A stretch of DNA of 27,912 nucleotides from positions 1 to 27,912 of the forward strand of contig DASUFH010000274.1 in NCBI GenBank assembly GCA_036274645.1, given 5' to 3'. Position numbers and translations under genes: made by a program. The notes beneath the pieces are model-generated. The model did not search any database. It had not been told where the DNA came from and saw only the letters and a program-made list of their open reading frames with translations. Positions 1 to 7,637 of this stretch are shown piece by piece; positions within the stretch are counted from its first letter, which is position 1; every line of letters starts with the position of its first letter. Source of the stretch: DASUFH01 sp036274645. Lineage in GTDB: Bacteria > Acidobacteriota > Terriglobia > 20CM-2-55-15.

Positions 1-231
1 CGGAACGGAAAATCAACCGGCCAGTGAAAAGGGCGGTCAAGTAAAAATGGGTAATGGAAAATCGACAAGGAAACCTTGAGGGAGCGCGCCTGAACAAAGC
101 GGTCGTCTGCGAGCGGAACCTGCAAGGACTGCCTGACGGTCTTCAGCGGGAGGGTCCTTCTTTTTTCCCGGTTTTCCGTTATCCATTTTCCATTACCCAT
201 TTTTACTTGACCGCCTTGATTTTCCGTTCCG
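1..231. repeat. Long imperfect inverted repeat (MITE- or stem-loop-like element)
   Basis: Bases 1-62 and 185-231 are inverted copies. Bases 1-16 pair with 216-231, and 32-62 pair without mismatch with 185-215. A 15-base insertion (17-31) interrupts the left arm only. The arms enclose about 120 bases (63-184) with no convincing gene. The left arm begins at the window edge, so the outer boundary is unknown. Large inverted termini around a short non-coding centre fit a non-autonomous mobile element or a structured RNA; neither can be shown here. The arms contain GGCGGTCAAG, which shares GGCGGTC with the dispersed palindrome family elsewhere in the window. Confidence 0.75.
124..166 (+). terminator. 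Possible rho-independent terminator inside the inverted repeat
   Basis: AAGGAC (124-129) pairs with GTCCTT (154-159) and is followed by a run of six T (161-166). The inner part is only loosely self-complementary. It could end a plus-strand transcript entering from left of the window, or be part of the repeat's own structure. The support is weak. Confidence 0.3.
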
Positions 232-261
232 CAACGGAAGGAGCAATGCACCGGGTACAAG

Positions 262-291
262 CAGTTAATGGTGAACAGCCAACAGTTAATG
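262..291. repeat. Pair of 9-bp direct repeats
   Basis: CAGTTAATG occurs at 262-270 and 283-291, 21 bp apart, between the large inverted repeat and the end of the receiver gene. It looks like a short intergenic duplication. No gene is seen in 232-340. Confidence 0.4.
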
Positions 292-340
292 AATAAGGAG
301 GGGAGCTGAAGGGAATGGGTACGCCCGGCGCGACAAATGG

Positions 341-739
341 CTATTCGGACGAGGCCCGGCTGGCCTCGTACTGACGGAACGCGTCTTCAACGGTCTCCAC
401 GAGGAGCCGGGCCTGACATGGCTTTGGAAGAAGACGAAAGGCCAGACCGCGCTGGAACGCGTCGCGCGCCTCATCGCTTTCCACGTCTCCGCTGAGCAGC
501 ACGCAGACGGTTTCCGGGCACGAGTCCTTCACTTTCGAAATCAGGTCGACGCCCGACATCTCCGGCATGCGCAGGTCGCTGATCACCACCGGAAATGAAC
601 CTTGCGTGACGATGGCGTCGAGCGCCTCGTCTGCCCCGACCGCCAGATGGGGATCAAACGCGTGTCCCAGAATGTGTTTGAAAAACACGAGGACAAGCCT
701 GTCGTCGTCAACCAGCAATACGCGTCTCAGTTCCATCAT
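341..739 (-). CDS. Stand-alone response regulator receiver (REC) protein
   Basis: This 132-aa protein is a single CheY-like receiver domain with no output domain. The acidic pocket is DDD (11-13), the phospho-acceptor is Asp55 in SDLRMPE, the switch Ser is in LLSGD (about 83), and the conserved Lys106 lies in LPKP. All key residues are present, so it should be phosphorylatable. Two ATG codons are adjacent at the start (739, 736); GGGGAG a few bases upstream supports this region. It is divergent from the sigma-54 activator gene, sharing 740-955. With the hybrid kinase at 2338-4287 it may form a phosphorelay, which is inferred from proximity. The output could be protein-protein contact or phosphotransfer. 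Confidence 0.9.
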   Translation of the reverse strand: MMELRRVLLVDDDRLVLVFFKHILGHAFDPHLAVGADEALDAIVTQGSFPVVISDLRMPEMSGVDLISKVKDSCPETVCVLLSGDVESDEARDAFQRGLAFRLLPKPCQARLLVETVEDAFRQYEASRASSE

Positions 740-860
740 CGTTTCTCCCCGAGGCCGCCATTTTCACTAAAGGACATTTGAGGTTCTCTAGCAATCCTGC
801 ATCCTTTTGGACCGGTTGTTTTGTAACACTGAAAACACGGCAGTTATCGGGCTTTCAAGC

Positions 861-923
861 ATGGCGAAGCTCCGGCCAGAAATGGCGAATCTCCGTCAAA
901 CCCTGCAAATATTCCGCTATACT
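861..923 (+). promoter_or_regulatory. Tandem operator-like repeats plus possible -10 box upstream of the sigma-54 activator gene
   Basis: ATGGCGAAGCTCCG (861-874) and ATGGCGAATCTCCG (882-895) differ at one base and lie exactly 21 bp apart, two helical turns, so a protein would bind both on one face. TATACT at 918-923 is a good -10 match 32 bp before the ATG at 956. No good -35 is seen, and the second repeat ends where the -35 would lie. That suggests an activator-dependent promoter, possibly autoregulated. The first site extends to an imperfect dyad, TGGC...GCCA (862-877). Confidence 0.45.
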
Positions 924-955
924 ACCCCCCGACGGACGGGCCTGGCTGCAGAAGA

Positions 956-2305
956 ATGAAGCCACTACGAATCCTACTGATCGAGGACGAAGGCGCGATA
1001 CGAAAGCTCCTGGAAGAGCGCTTGTCCCGCGAAGGCTATGAGGTTCGCTCCGCGGACAGCGGCCGCTCCGGACTCGCCCTGCTGGAAACCAGCGCTTTTG
1101 ACGCCGCCCTGCTCGATATCAATCTGCCCGATATGACAGGGATCGAGATCCTTGAGCAGCTGAAGAACCGCGATCCCGACATCGATGCGGTGATCATCAC
1201 CGGCTTTCCGGAAATCGAAAGCGCCATTCAGGCGTTGCGTCTCGGCGCGTATGACTACCTGACGAAGCCGATTGAATGGGCTGCCCTGCAGCACCGGCTG
1301 CGCCGGCTGGCGGAACGGCGGTATCTCCGGGACGAAGTAGATTCCCTGCGCTCACGCCTGGCGGAAACACTGCCGATCGGCGAACTGGTGGGAACGTCGG
1401 CGCCCATGGTTCAGCTCAAAGAAACGATCGCCAGGGTGGCTTCGAGCGATTCGGGGGTGTTGATCGAAGGAGAGAGCGGAACCGGCAAGGAGCTCGTCGC
1501 CTACGCGATTCACCGTCTGTCCAAACGCGCGAAAGGCCCGTTTGTGCCGGTGAACTGCGCCGCCATACCCGCGGAATTGATGGAAAGCGAGATCTTCGGC
1601 CATGTCAGAGGCGCTTTCTCCAGCGCGACAGCCGATTCTCGCGGCCTGTTCCGGTCCGCGCACGGAGGCACGCTATTCCTGGACGAAATCGGCGACCTGC
1701 CGCTGGCGCTGCAGCCCAAACTGTTGCGGATTCTGCAGGAACGGGAAGTCCGGCCCGTAGGAAGTTCCGAAACCCACCGCGTGGACGTTCGGCTGGTGGC
1801 GGCGACCAATCAGAATCTGGAGGAAGGGGTGCGATCCGGCAAATTCAGGCAGGACCTGTTTTTCCGCCTGAATGTCGTGCGACTGGAAACACCCCCGCTG
1901 CGCTCCATCAGGGAAGACATCGCGCCGCTGACGATGAGCCTGATCCGGAAACTCAGTCGCCGTTTCGGCAAGCGGGTTCACGGAATCGCGCCCGACGCCC
2001 TGCAGACCCTGATGCGGCATGACTTCCCCGGCAACGTGCGCGAACTGGAAAATATGATCGAGCGGGCGTTCGCGCTGGGAGCGGAAGACGAGATCACGAC
2101 CGCGGACCTTCCACCGCTCGGAAAGGCGCGAACCGCTCCGGTGGAAGCGGCGGCGGCACTCCCTCCTTCGTTCGATCATCTCGAGCGGGAATTCATCGCC
2201 GCCAAGCTGCGGGAAAACCAGAACGACAAAGCCCGCGCGGCTGAAGCTCTGGGGATCTCGGAAAGAACGCTCTACCGGCGGCTGCGTAAGCACGGTCTCA
2301 GCTGA
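956..2305 (+). CDS. NtrC-family sigma-54-dependent response regulator
   Basis: This 449-aa protein has the classic three-domain layout. The receiver (1-115) has Asp54 as phospho-acceptor and Lys104 in TKP. The AAA+ sigma-54 interaction domain (about 143-375) has Walker A GESGTGKE (172-179), Walker B FLDEIG (241-246) and an intact RQDLFFRLNV segment. The C-terminal Fis-type helix-turn-helix (about 405-449) ends in ALGISERTLYRRLRKHG. The loop that contacts sigma-54, normally GAFTGA, reads GAFSSA (219-224). The ATG at 956 has only a weak purine-rich leader. The gene is convergent with the hybrid kinase and divergent from the receiver gene. The target is unknown; a sigma-54 promoter upstream of flgF makes flagellar control plausible. 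Confidence 0.95.
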   Translation: MKPLRILLIEDEGAIRKLLEERLSREGYEVRSADSGRSGLALLETSAFDAALLDINLPDMTGIEILEQLKNRDPDIDAVIITGFPEIESAIQALRLGAYDYLTKPIEWAALQHRLRRLAERRYLRDEVDSLRSRLAETLPIGELVGTSAPMVQLKETIARVASSDSGVLIEGESGTGKELVAYAIHRLSKRAKGPFVPVNCAAIPAELMESEIFGHVRGAFSSATADSRGLFRSAHGGTLFLDEIGDLPLALQPKLLRILQEREVRPVGSSETHRVDVRLVAATNQNLEEGVRSGKFRQDLFFRLNVVRLETPPLRSIREDIAPLTMSLIRKLSRRFGKRVHGIAPDALQTLMRHDFPGNVRELENMIERAFALGAEDEITTADLPPLGKARTAPVEAAAALPPSFDHLEREFIAAKLRENQNDKARAAEALGISERTLYRRLRKHGLS

Positions 2306-2337
2306 TCCCCCGGCACGACGACCGTAAAACCTCCGCG

Positions 2338-4287
2338 CTATTGATCGAGAGCTTCGCGAACGCTGCGGGCGAGTTCGGTACCGGTAAATGGCTTCTGCAC
2401 AAACGCCGCATCGCCGAAAATGACGCCGCTGCGCACGACCATATCATCGGTGTATCCCGACATATAGAGCACGCGAATCTCCGGCTTCATCGCCTTGATC
2501 TTTTCCGCAATCTCCCGTCCGTTCATGCCCCTGAGGACGATATCGGTCAGCAGGAGCTGGATTTCCGAGTGCTGCATGAACTGGCGCAGGGCGGCCTTGC
2601 CGTTTTCGGCCTCAAAGACGGTATAGCCGTACTGGCGCAGGCCGGCGGCCGCCAGGGCGCGGACGGACTGATCGTCTTCGACAAGCAGGATCGCCTCTTC
2701 ACCGACCAGGATCGCGTCCTTGTTCTTGGTGAGCGGATCGGCGGACAAGTCATTCGCCGCTTTCGGGAAGTACAGGCTGAACGTGGTTCCCTTTCCCAAT
2801 TCGCTGCGGACGTCAATGAAGCCGCCGGATTGCTTGACGATACCGTAAACCGTGGAGAGGCCGAGCCCGGTTCCCTTGCCCCGCTCCTTGGTCGTGAAGA
2901 ACGGCTCATAAATACGCGCCTGTGTTTCTTCACTCATGCCGACCCCTGTATCGCCGACAGTCAGCAGCACGTAATCTCCGGGCCCCATGGTTGGTGGCGG
3001 CGTGAACGCGCCCTCCCGGAACACCAGGTTCTGACAGCTGATCGAAAGGCGGCCGCCATTGGGCATCGCGTCCCGGGCATTGACGACCAGATTCATGATG
3101 GCCTGCTCGATCTGCCCGCGGTCCGCCTGAATGAACCAGAGGTCGGGCGCCGAGCGCGTGGTCAAGATCATGTCCTCCCCGATCAGGCGCGTCAACAACC
3201 GGGACAACTCCGTAATGAGCGCGCCCAGCTGAACCCGCGTCGGGTGGAGCACCTGCCGTCGGCTGAACGCAAGCAAGTGACGAGTGAGCGCCGCCGCACG
3301 GTCTCCGGCCTTCTGAATTTCGGCGGCCATTTCCTGGGACTTCGCATCGAGCGACAGCTCGTTGACGAGAATGTCGCTGTAGCCGGTAATGACGGTCAAC
3401 AGATTGTTGAAATCGTGGGCTACACCGCCGGCCAGTTGGCCGATGGCCTCCATCTTCTGGGATTGGCGGAGCTGCTCCTCGGTTTTGCGCAGGGCCTCTT
3501 CGGAACGCTTCCGGGGACGGATATCCCGAAACGCCAGGATGGCGCCGATCATCTGGCGCTGGCCGCTGATGATCGGGGAGGCCGATCCTTCCACCAGGAT
3601 CGATTGCCCGGCGCGGGTGATCAGATGCGCGCCTTTGGACAGGTCAACCGTCCCCCCCGTCTCGATCGCTTTGAGAATGGGATGCTGGCCAACCTCACCG
3701 TCTTCGGCGGCGAGCGGGAGAACCTTGCTGACGGGCAATTCGCGCGCCTCGTCCAGCGTCCATCCAGTCAGTTCCGCGGCGCCCGGATTAATAAAGGTCA
3801 CCAGCCCGCTGGAATCCGCGGCGACGACGCAGTCGCTGATGCTGTCGATCATCGCTTCAAAACGCGCCTCGCTCTCCCGGAGACGGCGCTCAAGCGCATG
3901 ACGCTGGGTCGCCACTTCGACAGCCACCGCGAGGTCGCGGTCCCGAAACGGCTTCAGCACATAACTGTAATGGTCGCCATTTTTCAGTCGCTGCAGGGCG
4001 TCCCGGTCGGATTGGCCGGCAATGTAGATGACCGGCATGGAATGACGCTGCGCGATCGCGCGCGCCGTCTGGATGCCGTCCATGGCTCCCTTGAGGCGGA
4101 CATCCATAAAGATAAGGTCCGGCTGCAGGCGCTCCGTAGCCGTGATGGCGTCCGAACTGTCCGGGACAATTTCGACTTCCCGAAGCCCCAGCTTCAGGAG
4201 CCGCTCCCGGATCTCTGCCGCGACCGGGTGTTCATCCTCGACGATCAGCGCGCGCCGCGACGTCGTCGGTTCAAAAGCTTGACTCAT
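2338..4287 (-). CDS. Hybrid sensor histidine kinase (REC-PAS-HisKA-HATPase-REC)
   Basis: From the ATG at 4287 the protein has 649 aa. An N-terminal receiver (about 12-125) has Asp62 and Lys112 in LKPF. A PAS domain spans about 140-260. The HisKA phospho-acceptor is His291 in AHDFNN. The HATPase has an N box (NARDAMPNGG), G1 (DTGVGM) and G2 (GKGTGLGLS). A C-terminal receiver follows with an acidic pocket in LLVEDD, the acceptor in LLTDI and the Lys in QKPF. No membrane segment is seen, so it should be cytosolic and take input through PAS or its N-terminal receiver. The reading frame extends to a GTG at 4347, but the extra 20 residues do not look like domain sequence. It sits beside two response regulators and is a likely partner of one or both. 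Confidence 0.92.
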   Translation of the reverse strand: MSQAFEPTTSRRALIVEDEHPVAAEIRERLLKLGLREVEIVPDSSDAITATERLQPDLIFMDVRLKGAMDGIQTARAIAQRHSMPVIYIAGQSDRDALQRLKNGDHYSYVLKPFRDRDLAVAVEVATQRHALERRLRESEARFEAMIDSISDCVVAADSSGLVTFINPGAAELTGWTLDEARELPVSKVLPLAAEDGEVGQHPILKAIETGGTVDLSKGAHLITRAGQSILVEGSASPIISGQRQMIGAILAFRDIRPRKRSEEALRKTEEQLRQSQKMEAIGQLAGGVAHDFNNLLTVITGYSDILVNELSLDAKSQEMAAEIQKAGDRAAALTRHLLAFSRRQVLHPTRVQLGALITELSRLLTRLIGEDMILTTRSAPDLWFIQADRGQIEQAIMNLVVNARDAMPNGGRLSISCQNLVFREGAFTPPPTMGPGDYVLLTVGDTGVGMSEETQARIYEPFFTTKERGKGTGLGLSTVYGIVKQSGGFIDVRSELGKGTTFSLYFPKAANDLSADPLTKNKDAILVGEEAILLVEDDQSVRALAAAGLRQYGYTVFEAENGKAALRQFMQHSEIQLLLTDIVLRGMNGREIAEKIKAMKPEIRVLYMSGYTDDMVVRSGVIFGDAAFVQKPFTGTELARSVREALDQ

Positions 4288-4501
4288 GGATCTGTCGTCA
4301 AAATGCGCTGTTGTCTCGGACCGGCCGAACTCCAGTCGCTCCTCCACTCTTTCCCGTCCGAACCAGCGGAAATGCAGGCTCGCCTCAGTGCAACAAGAGC
4401 GCCCAAAAGGCCGTTTCGTACATAGAAATGTTGCAGGGGCGTTCTACCAGGAAACTGCCGTGAATGCCCCCGGCCGCTTCGCGGTGATTTTCCCAGCCGA
4501 A

Positions 4502-4514
4502 ACGTCGGGCGGTC
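4502..4514 (+). repeat. Degenerate copy of the dispersed GGGCGGTC palindrome
   Basis: ACGTCGGGCGGTC matches 13 of 13 bases of the left arm of the copy at 13772-13781 and its flank, but the right half is replaced by GGGACC. It looks like a decayed or partial member of the family. Confidence 0.4.
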
Positions 4515-4529
4515 GGGACCCAAAGGCCC

Positions 4530-4559
4530 GTTACTTACCCTTTCCTAGCGGTTAGTAAC
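4530..4559. promoter_or_regulatory. Inverted repeat, candidate operator
   Basis: GTTACTTACC (4530-4539) and GGTTAGTAAC (4550-4559) are inverted copies with one mismatch, separated by 10 bases. Half sites at this spacing fit a dimeric DNA-binding protein. No T-run follows, so a terminator is less likely. Confidence 0.35.
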
Positions 4560-4700
4560 TCTCATCGGCCGAACCGGTCCGGTACACTGGCCGCCAACTG
4601 ACTTCCGGTCAATTCGGCGTTCACACGCATCGGTGTCGGCAAAACCAGCCTGATGCCGCCCTGCGCATATTTGGAGTTCTCCAGATTGCGGGGCCGCATC

Positions 4701-4717
4701 TGTCACCACCCGTGACA
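4701..4717. promoter_or_regulatory. TGTCAC-N5-GTGACA dyad, candidate operator
   Basis: A perfect 6-bp inverted repeat with a 5-base centre lies about 210 bp upstream of the KamA-family start. It has the size and symmetry of a small dimeric repressor site. The regulator is unknown. Confidence 0.35.
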
Positions 4718-4927
4718 CAACGACGGTAGAGGCGAGCAACGACATCGTCTGTTCGCGCGTTAAACAGCAACCAAGCGCAATTTTCAGCGCACCAGCGAAA
4801 CACCCGGCTCGCAAAGCCGTGGAACAGTCGGACCCACAGGCCCGAAAAGAGTACGGCATTCTGCGCCCCGCGCAGGACGCCGGAGGGGGAGGGCCCTGAG
4901 GTTCGACACTTTGAAAGGAGTACAAAC

Positions 4928-6352
4928 GTGAACAACAACACACCATTCACGCCATTACTGAACAGCGGAGCCCGGCGATATCGCGCATTGGGGCGCAAGG
5001 ACATCGATTCGATACCCCAGCTTGCCGCGATGCCGCCGGAAGAGCGCGACGCGATGCGCGCGGTTTCCGCGGTACTCCCTTTTCGGGTCAATCCCTACGT
5101 TCTGGACGAGTTGATTGACTGGTCGAAGGTCCCGGAGGATCCCATCTACCAGTTGACTTTCCCCCAGCGGGGAATGCTGGAACCGGAAGACTTCGAGACC
5201 ATGCTGTCACTCGTCCGCGGGAATGCGGGACCGGACGAAGTTTCGCGCGCTGCCCGGGCGATCCAGTTGCGGATGAATCCACATCCGGCCGGACAGACCG
5301 ATCTGAACGTGCCCTGGATGGATGGCAAGCCGCTCGAGGGAATGCAGCACAAGTATCGGGAAACCGTGCTGTTCTTCCCGAGCACGGGGCAAACGTGTCA
5401 CGCCTACTGCACGTACTGCTTCCGGTGGCCGCAGTTTGTCGGCCTGAACGAACTGAAGTTCGCGAGTCGTGAAGTGAACGCCCTGATCCGTTATCTGAAA
5501 GCGCATGAAGAAGTGAACAGTGTTCTCTTTACCGGAGGCGACCCGTTGATCATGCGGACCGAACTGCTCCGCCAGTATGTTGAGCCGCTGCTGGACGCCG
5601 GACTGGACCACATTACAAGCATCCGCCTGGGGACGAAGTCCACAGCGTACTGGCCACAGCGATTCGTGACCGACCCCGATGCGGACGATCTTCTGCGTCT
5701 GTTCGAGAGCGTCCGCAAGGCGGGCAAACACCTGGCCGTAATGGCGCACTTCAGTCATCCCCGGGAGTTGGAGACGCCGATGGCGCAGGCCGCAATCCGG
5801 CGGATCCGGACCACGGGCGCGGTCGTCCGCTGCCAGGCGCCGCTGATCCGGCAGGTGAACGACGACCCGTCCGTCTGGGCGGAAATGTGGCGTTTGCAGG
5901 TTCACCTTGGCGCCATCCCTTACTATATGTTTGTGGAACGGGACACCGGGCCGAAGAACTATTTCGATGTGCCGCTGGTCCGCGCCTGGGAAATCTTCTC
6001 TCAGGCCTACCGGCGCGTTTCCGGACTCGCCCGTACCGTGCGGGGTCCCTCGATGAGCGCGACTCCGGGCAAGGTGAAAGTCTGCGGCGTCTCCACCATC
6101 GGCAGAGAGAAGGTGTTCGTGCTCACATTCGAACAAGCCAGGGATTCCCAGTGGGTCGGACATCCGTTCTTTGCGCGATTCGATCCCAAAGCCACGTGGC
6201 TCGATCAATTACGTCCGGCATTTGGAGAAAAGGCCTTCTTCTTCGAAGCCGGCATGCGGGAGATCAAGCGCGCCGGGCGCGCGCAGGTCTGGAACGATCC
6301 GGTTCCGGACCGCCGCAAAGAGATCCAGTTCGACAGTCTGGTGTGGAACTGA
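4928..6352 (+). CDS. KamA-family radical SAM protein (lysine 2,3-aminomutase-like)
   Basis: This 474-aa protein starts at GTG 4928, with AAAGGAG 7 bases upstream. The radical SAM [4Fe-4S] motif is CHAYCTYC, with Cys157, Cys161 and Cys164 in CxxxCxxC spacing. FTGGDPLIM is the following SAM-binding glycine motif of this family. Family members use SAM and PLP to migrate an alpha-amino group to the beta carbon. The usual PLP-lysine segment PGGGGK is not present; SATPGKVKV (Lys382) lies in the equivalent C-terminal region. The protein is longer than clostridial lysine aminomutase (about 416 aa). The substrate cannot be assigned. It is almost certainly co-transcribed with the aminotransferase that begins 1 bp after its stop. 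Confidence 0.85.
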   Translation: MNNNTPFTPLLNSGARRYRALGRKDIDSIPQLAAMPPEERDAMRAVSAVLPFRVNPYVLDELIDWSKVPEDPIYQLTFPQRGMLEPEDFETMLSLVRGNAGPDEVSRAARAIQLRMNPHPAGQTDLNVPWMDGKPLEGMQHKYRETVLFFPSTGQTCHAYCTYCFRWPQFVGLNELKFASREVNALIRYLKAHEEVNSVLFTGGDPLIMRTELLRQYVEPLLDAGLDHITSIRLGTKSTAYWPQRFVTDPDADDLLRLFESVRKAGKHLAVMAHFSHPRELETPMAQAAIRRIRTTGAVVRCQAPLIRQVNDDPSVWAEMWRLQVHLGAIPYYMFVERDTGPKNYFDVPLVRAWEIFSQAYRRVSGLARTVRGPSMSATPGKVKVCGVSTIGREKVFVLTFEQARDSQWVGHPFFARFDPKATWLDQLRPAFGEKAFFFEAGMREIKRAGRAQVWNDPVPDRRKEIQFDSLVWN

Positions 6353-6353
6353 G

Positions 6354-7637
6354 ATGCGGCCGGAACCCCTGAATCTTAATATCCGGGGCCTGGGGCTTTC
6401 CTCAACCGTGGGTATCAATGAGCTCTCGCTCCGGATGATTCAGGAGGGCCGGCCCGTCCATCGACTTGGGCTGGGACAGTCGCCGTTCCCGGTTCCCGAC
6501 CCGGTGGTGGAAGCTCTTCGCCTGAATGCGTCCCGCAAGGAATACCTGCCGGTGCGCGGACTCTGGGAACTGCGCGAAGCGGTCGCCGACTATCACCGGC
6601 GCCGGAATGGTCTGGGCGCGTCGGGGGATGACGTCCTCATCGGACCGGGATCGAAGGAACTGATGTTCCTGCTCCAGCTCGTCTATTACGGCGACCTGGT
6701 GATCCCGACCCCGGCGTGGGTCTCCTACGCCCCACAGGCGCAAATCGTCGGCCGGCGGGTTTGCGCCCTTCCCTGCCGCCAGTCCAATGACTGGCGGCTG
6801 GAGCCCTCCCAGCTGGAATCTCTCTGCCGCGAAGATCCGGGCCGGCCGCGAATCGTGGTCCTGAATTACCCGGGCAATCCGACCGGCCTCACCTACACCG
6901 CGGCCGAATTGGAAACCCTGGCGCGCGTGGCGCGAAACTACGGACTTCTCCTGCTTTCCGATGAGATTTACGGCGAACTGCATCACCGCGGCGCGCACGT
7001 CTCCATCGCGCGGTACTACCCGGAAGGAACCATTGTCTCCAGCGGCCTGAGCAAGTGGTGCGGCGCCGGCGGCTGGCGATTGGGCACATTCACGTTTCCG
7101 CAGGATCTGAAATGGCTCGCCGACAGCATGGCGTCGGTCGCCAGCGAGACATACACCTCCACCAGCGCGCCCATCCAATACGCCGCCGTATCGGCCTTTC
7201 GCGGCGGATCCGTTATTGAACGGTATCTCTGGCTCGCGCGCCGCATCCTGAGCGCCCTTGGCGAAAGCCTCCAGCGCCGGCTGGAGGAGGCCAACGTCCA
7301 GCCCCCCGCTCCCACCGGCGGTTTCTATCTTTTCCCGGACTTTGCTGCCTGGCGAAACCGCCTGGAGACCCGCGGCGTATTCACCAGCGAAGATCTCGCC
7401 CGACGGCTTCTCGAAGAGGTCTCCGTGGCGGTCTTGCCCGGCGCGGCGTTCGGCCGCCCCCCGGAAGAACTGACGATCCGTATCGCCTATGTCGATTTTG
7501 ACGGCGCGAGGGCCATGGCCGCCCTGGAAACAATGCCGCCGGACTGGCCCGTCGATGAAGCGTTCCTCTCCACCTATTGCGGAGCAATGACCCGCGCTAT
7601 CGATCTGATTTGCACCTGGCTGGAAAAAGGAACGTAG
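6354..7637 (+). CDS. PLP-dependent aminotransferase, class I/II fold type I
   Basis: This 427-aa protein starts at ATG 6354, one base after the TGA of the upstream gene. The frame stays open further upstream, but that part is antisense-like shadow. Motifs are those of aspartate-aminotransferase-like enzymes: NYPGNPTG for PLP and substrate binding, LLSDEIYGELHH with the Asp contacting the pyridine nitrogen, and SGLSKWCGAGGWR with the probable Schiff-base Lys234. The tight pairing with a KamA-family enzyme suggests it acts on a substrate or product of the aminomutase, for example transamination of a beta- or diamino acid. That pathway step is inference. Confidence 0.9.
   Translation: MRPEPLNLNIRGLGLSSTVGINELSLRMIQEGRPVHRLGLGQSPFPVPDPVVEALRLNASRKEYLPVRGLWELREAVADYHRRRNGLGASGDDVLIGPGSKELMFLLQLVYYGDLVIPTPAWVSYAPQAQIVGRRVCALPCRQSNDWRLEPSQLESLCREDPGRPRIVVLNYPGNPTGLTYTAAELETLARVARNYGLLLLSDEIYGELHHRGAHVSIARYYPEGTIVSSGLSKWCGAGGWRLGTFTFPQDLKWLADSMASVASETYTSTSAPIQYAAVSAFRGGSVIERYLWLARRILSALGESLQRRLEEANVQPPAPTGGFYLFPDFAAWRNRLETRGVFTSEDLARRLLEEVSVAVLPGAAFGRPPEELTIRIAYVDFDGARAMAALETMPPDWPVDEAFLSTYCGAMTRAIDLICTWLEKGT

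Larger units (their letters stand above)
4288..4927. other. 640-bp non-coding region between divergent genes
   Basis: This region separates the hybrid kinase (-) from the KamA-family gene (+) and should hold both promoters. Open frames cross it, but none has family-like sequence and a good ribosome site together. Visible features are two dyads (4530-4559 and 4701-4717), a degenerate copy of the dispersed palindrome near 4502-4514, and a strong AAAGGAG at 4914-4920 serving the GTG at 4928. I recognise no riboswitch. Confidence 0.6.

Noticed and set aside
1..231. Retron msr-msd or similar reverse-transcribed element
   Set aside because: The long inverse arms suggested it, but there is no reverse transcriptase gene in the window and no recognisable msr stem-loop series.
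4288..4347. GTG start at 4347 for the hybrid kinase
   Set aside because: It adds 20 residues without domain character. The ATG at 4287 begins shortly before the receiver domain. The choice remains uncertain.
2341..4425. A 694-codon open frame on the plus strand opposite the hybrid kinase
   Set aside because: It is antisense to a kinase with complete domains; GC-rich codon use leaves the opposite strand open. It has no family-like motif.
4348..4927. Riboswitch or small gene upstream of the KamA-family gene
   Set aside because: No lysine-riboswitch or other known aptamer pattern could be recognised, and the small frames lack ribosome sites and family features.
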